Source: Ianthella basta (lineage: Eukaryota > Porifera > Demospongiae > Verongiida > Ianthellidae). From it: a stretch of DNA of 64,000 nt. The stretch spans positions 4,072,086 through 4,136,085 of the forward strand of contig OZ025883.1 of assembly GCA_964019415.1 (NCBI GenBank), written 5' to 3'. Both the position numbers and the translations under genes were made by a program. Under the pieces are notes generated by a model, which searched no databases, was not told the DNA's origin, and saw only the letters and a list, made by a program, of their open reading frames with translations. Of this stretch, positions 58,157 to 64,000 are shown one piece after another; the first letter of the stretch is position 1, and the number at the start of each line of letters is the position of its first letter.

Positions 58157-59214
58157 GTGAGTTGCTCCTAGTTGGATCTATGCTGTGCAAAATGGATGAA
58201 TGTTTTACTGAGTAGGAGGATTTCATTTCACTGCATTATCTTCTTATTATAACAAACGTAACGCACATTTTCGTTGTTCGGGATAATCTCCTTCAATTCT
58301 GGACGAAACGTCACGAAACTTGGTAGAATTACGAAGAGGGGGACTGTGAGTAATCTCGCCGAGCCGAAATTTGGTTTAAGGTCGTTCTGTCCGAGTTCTT
58401 GCTACTTTTACGGTCGCCGCCGTATCTAAGAGATAGGGAAAAGATCGCGTTTGGTTGTGCACGAACTCCTCCTTCAATTTTTCACCAATCTTCGCCAAAC
58501 TTGGAAGAGTATATCACGGTAATACGGGGGGTGACCTAAGGTGGTTAGTGCCTTCGCCGCTGGACTCCTTTTAACGAAATGGAATAACATAAGTAAATTC
58601 TGTACGTACGGAGTTTTACGGAACGAGTCTACGGAATACTCCCAATTAAATGGACGGTTCTGATTGGTTAAACGCTCAAATTTCAAACGATATGTTGGGA
58701 GCCCACCCGAAGGGCGGGCATTCAGCTAGTAATATAAATTATTATTAGAAATCTATAACTAAACCTCTGCCCAATTTAATATTTACTGTGATAATGTACA
58801 TAGTATAACACTTAGCACAATCCTGGAATACTCAAAATCCACAGATAGAAACAAAGGTATTTACATAATTATAACACAATACACTGGAACATATTAAACT
58901 AATATTAGTACCTGTTTGAAACTTAAGATCACTGGCAGGTTTTCTTATGATAAAATGCAATCTTAAATTTTCTATGGTGTTCTAATTAATGTGTGTAAGT
59001 TGGTGCAAGTGCATAATTTTGCATATGACTCAAGATAGCACAGGTACTTCAATATATTTAACATGCTGTAGTAGTAGTGTGCTTTATATCTTCCACAAAC
59101 AAGGAACCAACACAAATAATAGTTATAGTGATAGGTTACCGTAGTGACTTTTGGAACATTATCACATGGTTTAGTCTGGCTTCTTCTCTCCTTCTTGCTT
59201 GTCCTTTCTACCAG
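58157..59214 (+). other. Intron 2 with a Helitron-like insertion
   Basis: 58230-58729 is a GC-richer insertion with a Helitron-type 3' end. The remaining ~500 bases are AT-rich. The acceptor is CCTTTCTACCAG. Confidence 0.6.
58230..58729 (+). mobile_element. Helitron-like non-autonomous element
   Basis: The 3' end has a stem GCCCACCC-GAA-GGGCGGGC (58701-58719, one mismatch) then ATTCAG and CTAG before T. The same kind of terminus, with the GCCCGCC stem, stands inverted at 27187-27213. The 5' edge is a guess: an A|TC near 58229-58231 at the change from AT-rich intron to this sequence. No open frame of note is present. Confidence 0.6.
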
Positions 59215-59607
59215 AGAAAGAAAACTGCCTTTTCTGTGTCGCCAGGAACAAAATCATCAGATAAGGAATTTGTTAAAGCTGTTCTGGACTCTACCAAAAG
59301 TGGAAAGCACTACCGCATTCCCCAGTACATCACAGGCCTCCTCCTGTGCCGTAACCTGGACTTGGAGATCTCTGGCTTAAATCAGCAATCTACCCGAAGT
59401 TTTGTAGCAACATCAATGTCAGCTGGTCTTAACGTTGGATATGGGCCATTTTCCTTGTCGACCAGCTTTTCCAGCTCCAACCAAAAGGCATCTTTCCATG
59501 CAAGCTCGACAGCCACTGGACTGCAGATCAAGGTCCCAGGCACCCAGGTGATAGGATACTACACTGAAGTGGTGCCCAAATTTCCAGTTGACGATACCGG
59601 AGAGTAG
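59215..59607 (+). CDS. Secreted protein of an uncharacterised family, last exon
   Basis: This exon enters in phase 0 after TTCTACCAG with R-K-K-T-A-F and ends at TAG after P-V-D-D-T-G-E. It contains I-P-Q-Y-I-T-G-L-L-L-C-R-N-L-D-L (a strand carrying a conserved cysteine), a glycine/serine-rich segment G-L-N-V-G-Y-G-P-F-S-L-S, and the terminal motif K-V-P-G-T-Q-V-I-G-Y-Y-T-E-V-V-P-K-F-P. The last motif closely matches the C-terminus I remember for the fungal family (P-G-x-Q-I-I-G-W ... E-V-x-P-K). The full protein is about 676 residues if the exon 1 frame change is an indel. No transmembrane segment other than the signal peptide is seen. Confidence 0.75.
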   Translation, partial: RKKTAFSVSPGTKSSDKEFVKAVLDSTKSGKHYRIPQYITGLLLCRNLDLEISGLNQQSTRSFVATSMSAGLNVGYGPFSLSTSFSSSNQKASFHASSTATGLQIKVPGTQVIGYYTEVVPKFPVDDTGE

Positions 59608-59680
59608 CATCATGTGCAGGAAGGGGAGAGGAAAGGAAGGTGACTGCCTTGAGTGATTAGGCTACATTAGGCAAATGTGA

Positions 59681-59719
<39 letters not shown>

Positions 59720-61269
59720 AGTGTGCATTAATAGTACAATGTAAGGAGTGAAGCATATGGACCATAAAGTCATGTAATCACATTATATAACCTCATCTCC
59801 CTTCCATTATTATTCACTAATAATAATTATTAATAGTGTTTGATTAACATTTACACCGCCATACAGCTACCTTGTTTAGGGATTGTGATGTCAAGTAGTG
59901 TTGTACTTTAATCAAAGCACTGCACATAAAAAATTCTTCATCTTGTGATTCAAGCAATCACATGATGCACAGACACTCATAAGTTAGTTAAATGCCTTCT
60001 TCTGTGCAGCAGTAACTCTCCATATCTAACTGCATCTAAAATTGTCTAACTGCATGGTGGTTGATTCATAGCCACAACCTTCATATATAATTATGTGTAT
60101 ACTGAGTGTTTATGATGATGTCTGGATGTTGAGATCATGTGCCTTAATTTGTAGTGCAGTTAATCAGTCCATCTAGCCTAGTATGCTAGACCCTCTCTAC
60201 CATTCCAAGTGCCCACCATCCAAGTGTACACCATCATTGAGGGTATGGTATATGCGAATGATCTGCAACAACTAATAAAACAGTATTCACCACATTAATA
60301 TTACTCATCTGCTGCATGAACAAAGTCATGTAACTATACTTATTTAGTACACTTATTATGTCCATAACAGTATGTTTGAACATGAATGATTATCTAAACG
60401 TCCAAGCACTAGCTACTGTACTTCAATCAATTCCTTACAGTACAATTGTATCACACCAGTCTTCAATGTTCCAAGCACACTATATAATGCTGCTGGCTTG
60501 ATATAAGCTGAGAACATAACCTAGCAACTAAAACACGGTATATGTATGTTATTCAGCTCAACAACGTGCAGGAACCTGAGCACCCTAGAGGAGCACACAT
60601 TCATGGATCTATGCCACTGCAAAAGTTAAGGTCTGCACTTCTATACAACATAAAATATAGGAAAGAAGTACCATGTTTGCATTTTACCTTGTATACACCT
60701 TAGTAACTACTTTTTGTGCATATTAAGAATCTGAATGGTAAGACCTGAGAATTAAGACCACCTAGATAATCCTGACAAAAACCTCAGTGGTCTGCCCACT
60801 AAGGCAGTTAAACAATTGTAATAATGAAAGTATAGAAAAGTTGACACACATTTTCTGGAAGCCTGCATCAAAGGGTTGTCTAATAGTTGTCAACTATATA
60901 CAATAAAACAGAATGAAGCACTCTCCACACATCACCAGTGCCATACAGCAGCACCATACACCCTACAGCTAAATGCTATCGCAGCATTCGAGACAAACAG
61001 TGCACTCCTCAACAAAAGCACACGTCCAAGCCTGTCATCAGTAGTAGCAAGAGCAGACGAAAAGTACACCAAATTCATACGTATATGAACGAACAAGTAA
61101 ATGCTCGAAACGCTTGCATTGCATAAACACATCTAAATAAAATAGCAAATACAATTGCTAAATTTTACATTTATGGATTTAAAGTGTCACAGTTACTATA
61201 CCAACAAAAATGAATGCAATGCATTGAGGTTGTGATACAGCAGTTCACAGCACAACAATGCTAAGTAAG
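59608..61269. other. Intergenic region between convergent genes
   Basis: A short GT tract lies at 59685-59714 and an AATAAA at 60275. Open frames near 60876-61130 lack similarity or start context. No gene is supported. Confidence 0.5.
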
Positions 61270-61373
61270 TCAAGTCTTCAAACTAGTTGCAGAGATAGCT
61301 ATTGACTTGATGTGCTTGCCAGGCACCACTGCCATTGTTAGGATTCGCTTCAGGTAGTCCACAGTTTGGCTCT
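61270..61373 (-). CDS. naa38: NAA38 (LSMD1), exon 2
   Basis: On the - strand this exon follows CTCCTCTCAG and enters in phase 1. It encodes ESQTVDYLKRILTMAVVPGK, then HIKSIAISATSLKT and TGA. The Sm2-like M-A-V-V-P-G-K-H-I-K-S-I-A-I matches the human protein's A-M-V-P-G-H-H-I-V-S-I-E-V in position and character (established knowledge of the family). Together the two exons give 106 residues, a little shorter than the ~125-residue human protein. Confidence 0.82.
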
Positions 61374-62071
61374 CTGAGAGGAGAACATTACAAAATGTAA
61401 ATATCTGCAATATGACATATTCATGGAGTACCAACCATATTTGGGGAAAGCTGCTAGCTACACTAGTACATTAGCAAGTAGTCTATTGATTTCCTTTATG
61501 TAAGTTAAATATCCCTGGAGTCAAGGGGTAGTGGAAAGAGGGGGGGGGGGGGGGTAGGGTGCTAGAGCCACACAATAATTATTGCTCCAGAGAAGAATGG
61601 CTACACGCCTGATGTGATTAGCCACCAAGCTGCCCCCCAAAAGGCGTCATGTTCTTCCGCTGCTGCCTGAAGTTAAAGTACAAAAGATTACTATTAATGT
61701 AAAAGCTATAAATTTGTCATTTTTGGTTGGTGGAGCTACAGCCCAAGTGACAGAAAGATATGGTTGGTAGTTTACAGCATTCTTTCATGAGTCATTGACA
61801 CCCTAGGCACTGTCTTGTCTGTCTACACAACAGTCTCACTGATTGTCTGGTTGGGCAGATCAGTAACACATAATCTAAGCTAAAATCTAAATCTATGACG
61901 TCAGTTTGTAAAAACGGAGGGATGAAGCGGTCTAGCTACGTGAGGCCATCTAGGTGAGATTGTCTAGCTTGACGTACGTGGCCTAATCACCTTTAACATG
62001 TTTCCTCCGAGCCTGAAAGTGGCTACAACATTCCCTTTAACAGATGCCTTCTCTTGCTGCTGTTGTCTCAC
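61374..62071 (-). other. Single intron of NAA38
   Basis: It holds a poly-G run (about 61540-61553 on the + strand). Read on the - strand, a CTTTAACTTCAG (to about 61667) is followed by a short frame Q-Q-R-K-N-M-T-P-F-G-G-Q-L-G-G then a stop. It might be an alternative last exon, but its phase does not match NAA38 in that frame, so I leave it as intron. Confidence 0.5.
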
Positions 62072-62288
62072 CGGTATCATGGCCTTCCTTCGTCCTTGGT
62101 ATGCTTTCCTCACAGTTTCCCAAGACAATGTTCATATCTCTGTCGGTGCACAGGAGATCCCCAACGACAAACCTTCCGTCAGATAATTCAACTCGTAGCC
62201 GCTTGTTCAGGAAGCCTCGCAGGGTCTCACGCTCATGATCGGTCACGACATCTTTGTCAGCCATTTTATTAAGTTGCGCAACTGACAT
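62072..62288 (-). CDS. naa38: NAA38 (LSMD1), exon 1: auxiliary subunit of the NatC N-terminal acetyltransferase
   Basis: The start is at MSVAQLNKMADKDVV; the second Met, M-A-D-K, is also possible. The Sm-fold core is clear: L-R-G-F-L-N-K-R-L-R-V-E-L-S-D-G-R-F, then V-V-G-D-L-L-C-T-D-R-D-M-N-I-V-L-G-N-C-E-E. The human protein reads L-L-N-K-T-M-R-I-R-M-T-D-G-R and F-L-C-T-D-R-D-C-N-V-I-L-G in the same places; the C-T-D-R-D-x-N signature separates NAA38 from the RNA-binding LSm proteins. NatC (NAA30, NAA35, NAA38) acetylates Met-Leu, Met-Ile and similar N-termini on ribosomes. The exon ends ACCG|gtgaga in phase 1. Confidence 0.88.
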
Positions 62289-63330
62289 GAAAATGCTGTG
62301 TAATAATTATTTTTTCCAGGACGAAAATTTTGCGAATCTCTGTTGGAAAGGGTAATTCGTGATTTTATTTTCAAAATGGTCGCAAATTTTTATGTTGGTA
62401 GCATATGCTAAAAGTATGGAATTATTGCACTTTGTATTCCATATAAAGGTGTAAAGCCTGAAATTTACATAAGAATATTTTTCTGGCATGAATGCCGACT
62501 ACCTTGTGAACTTCCCGAAATTAATGACCCGCAAAAATTAGAGCTAACACAATATCAAATTAAACACTGGCCGTACATTTAGCTAAGCTGTGCTGGGAGT
62601 ACACGGTTTTGCAAAGACAAATATAAAGCATAAATAGCCAAAGGCATTATTTTTTGGAGAATGCAGGTGTCTATTGGCACCAATGATAGGACTAAGGTTC
62701 CAAGGATTATCATGTGTCTGGGAGTCAAGAGTAGTCCATTTTGCACTTGCTTGTAGAGATCTAGCAAGCCAGACCACGCTCTATGTGTATGATGATTAAT
62801 TGACAGGTCAGGTCAGCTGGTAGCTGGTAGTGTTGCTCATTCAGGTCAATAATGACTGTGGTTTCCTTTGGGAGCCTCTCCAGCATGTGGTGATGAAAGG
62901 TTTGAAACACACACGCACACGTGCATATGCTCACATTACTGTATGTGGCAAAACGAATTTGTGATATTTGCGAATTGGCCTAAGTTTTTTTGGTCGCAAA
63001 ACTTTGCAACATACTATATACTACAAAAACCAACCGATGATTTACTTATTTGTGATTACATGCTCATCTACTCATACAATCAGTATAAATCCCTCTACTC
63101 CATTGCATTCCTGGCATAATCACTCATCTAACTGTCATAGATTATACTCCACACGTAGCAAATACAAAAATAAATTTAATACATTATCAAGTGCCTGATT
63201 TATCTGGCAATACACTCCAAACTGTAGCAAACCAACGTTCTAGCTACATTGTACACACTAAGGCTCAACTACTTATGTATTATGGTGTTGCTTCCTAAGC
63301 TACCTAGAGTAGCTAGTATAACACTCTTTT
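62289..63330. other. Flank of NAA38 and 3' flank of the right-edge gene
   Basis: AT-rich sequence. The promoter of NAA38 (- strand) should lie just right of 62288; no clear TATA box was seen. No other coding exon is supported. Confidence 0.45.
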
Positions 63331-63648
63331 CTATGGGCTACAAGCTGATGAGGGGAACTTGGTGTGCGCAAAGTCAGTTGCCAGTAGGTTGTTCTCTGGT
63401 CTGACTTTGTAGTCTTGCCAGTTGCCTTCAATAATGTTGGGGCCCCCAAACCAGTCTCCAGCATAAATGCATGGTCCAGGGTGGCTGAATTTCCAGGTTA
63501 GTGGGAACCATGTTCCTGCAATGATCCTCTCTTTGGCAGTATTGGGATGAAGCACAATCTCATACATTTGTCTTCCTGTGACCAATGACAAGTCGTGACT
63601 GCCACACGAGAGTGGCTGTACTTCTGCAGGTACATTCCACAATTGACC
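63331..63648 (-). CDS. Last exon of an unrecognised - strand gene
   Basis: On the - strand the exon follows GTATGCAG and reads Q-L-W-N-V-P-A-E-V-Q-P-L, then a S-L-V-T-G-R-Q-M-Y-E-I strand, T-W-F-P-L-T-W-K-F, G-P-C-I-Y-A-G-D-W-F-G-G and a stop after S-S-A-C-S-P. It is rich in tryptophan and aromatic residues with short strands, as in a secreted or beta-rich domain, but I do not recognise the family. Earlier exons must lie right of the window. The first base of the exon completes a split codon. Confidence 0.5.
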   Translation of the reverse strand, partial: GQLWNVPAEVQPLSCGSHDLSLVTGRQMYEIVLHPNTAKERIIAGTWFPLTWKFSHPGPCIYAGDWFGGPNIIEGNWQDYKVRPENNLLATDFAHTKFPSSACSP

Positions 63649-63824
63649 TGCATACATGAAATTATTGGAGTCTATTGTGTCATATTTCATTCATGCATGT
63701 GTATAAATATTATGCTTCTGCACATAATAAACAATCATTTCATTTAGTCAATGGGTGATATGTAGCATAGTACAATATATATACTAACATATATACGGGA
63801 TATTATGACTAAAATATGTATTAG

Positions 63825-63942
63825 TTATAATACCTCCCTGAGGGATGTCGCTGATTTATAAGCACCCCCCCCCCTTGGGCGTTTCGCGCCCTCGAGCCTT
63901 GTGCTTATAAATCAGCAACATCTCTCAAGGAGGTGTTATAAG
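63825..63942. mobile_element. 118 bp foldback MITE
   Basis: The arms of about 41 bases pair with four differences: the left is TTATAATACCTCCCTGAGGG then ATGTCGCTGATTTATAAGCA, and the right is the reverse complement. The loop has a run of ten Cs and a GGGCGTTTCGCGCCC mini-hairpin. It lies upstream of the last exon of the right-edge gene, presumably in its intron. Confidence 0.85.
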
Positions 63943-64000
63943 TGATTTATTTGCCGAACAAAGGGAAGCGTGGGCAAATGTTAATTGGTTTCTTGCCAAA

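Overview
The window looks like nuclear DNA of an invertebrate animal, most likely a sponge. This is an inference. It rests on GT-AG introns, long AT-balanced introns full of GT/CA microsatellites and small inverted-repeat transposons, a NAA38-type gene, and a ROCO-like GTPase plus CARD architecture that I associate with the expanded death-fold/GTPase families of sponges. No rRNA or intact tRNA was seen.

From 1 to about 46.6 kb (+ strand) I read one very large multi-exon gene whose 5' end lies left of the window. Eight small exons (52-58 codons each, all phase 1-1) lie between 1.26 and 35.65 kb. Each encodes a variant of one ~57-residue helical module (V-L-A-E-L-Q-Q-A-x-L ... L-L-S-G). They are followed by one 2.1 kb exon for a Ras/ROC-like GTPase with a COR-like tail (41009-43149), three short linker exons, a CARD exon (45938-46222) and a terminal exon. 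Every junction I could test keeps phase, so the window predicts a module-array / GTPase-COR / CARD signalling protein resembling an innate-immune or cell-death receptor. The introns of the array have themselves been duplicated: a near-identical ~2 kb tandem pair at 6.8-8.7 and 10.3-12.4 kb, and several copies of 1.5-2 kb blocks between 20 and 38 kb, four of which carry an exon. The array has therefore grown by local DNA duplication.

Mobile DNA is dense: a 1.09 kb inverted-repeat element carrying a nested PIF/Harbinger-type element, a second Harbinger-type element, a 418 bp element with a 9 bp target duplication, Helitron-like ends, foldback MITEs, a tRNA-derived SINE head and two decayed LINE reverse-transcriptase copies (38.4-39.9 and 48.8-49.8 kb). 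Two insertions are dated relative to segmental duplication because the sister copy keeps the empty site.

From 53.2 to 59.6 kb lies a secreted protein gene in three exons (+ strand, signal peptide, Ser-rich middle, conserved C-terminal P-G-x-Q-V-I-G-Y motif). Head-to-head with it is an inverted partial copy of its first exon (- strand) that looks decayed or misassembled. At 61.27-62.29 kb (- strand) is a two-exon NAA38/LSMD1 gene, the Sm-fold auxiliary subunit of the NatC N-terminal acetyltransferase. The right edge holds the last exon of an unrecognised - strand gene (63331-63648).
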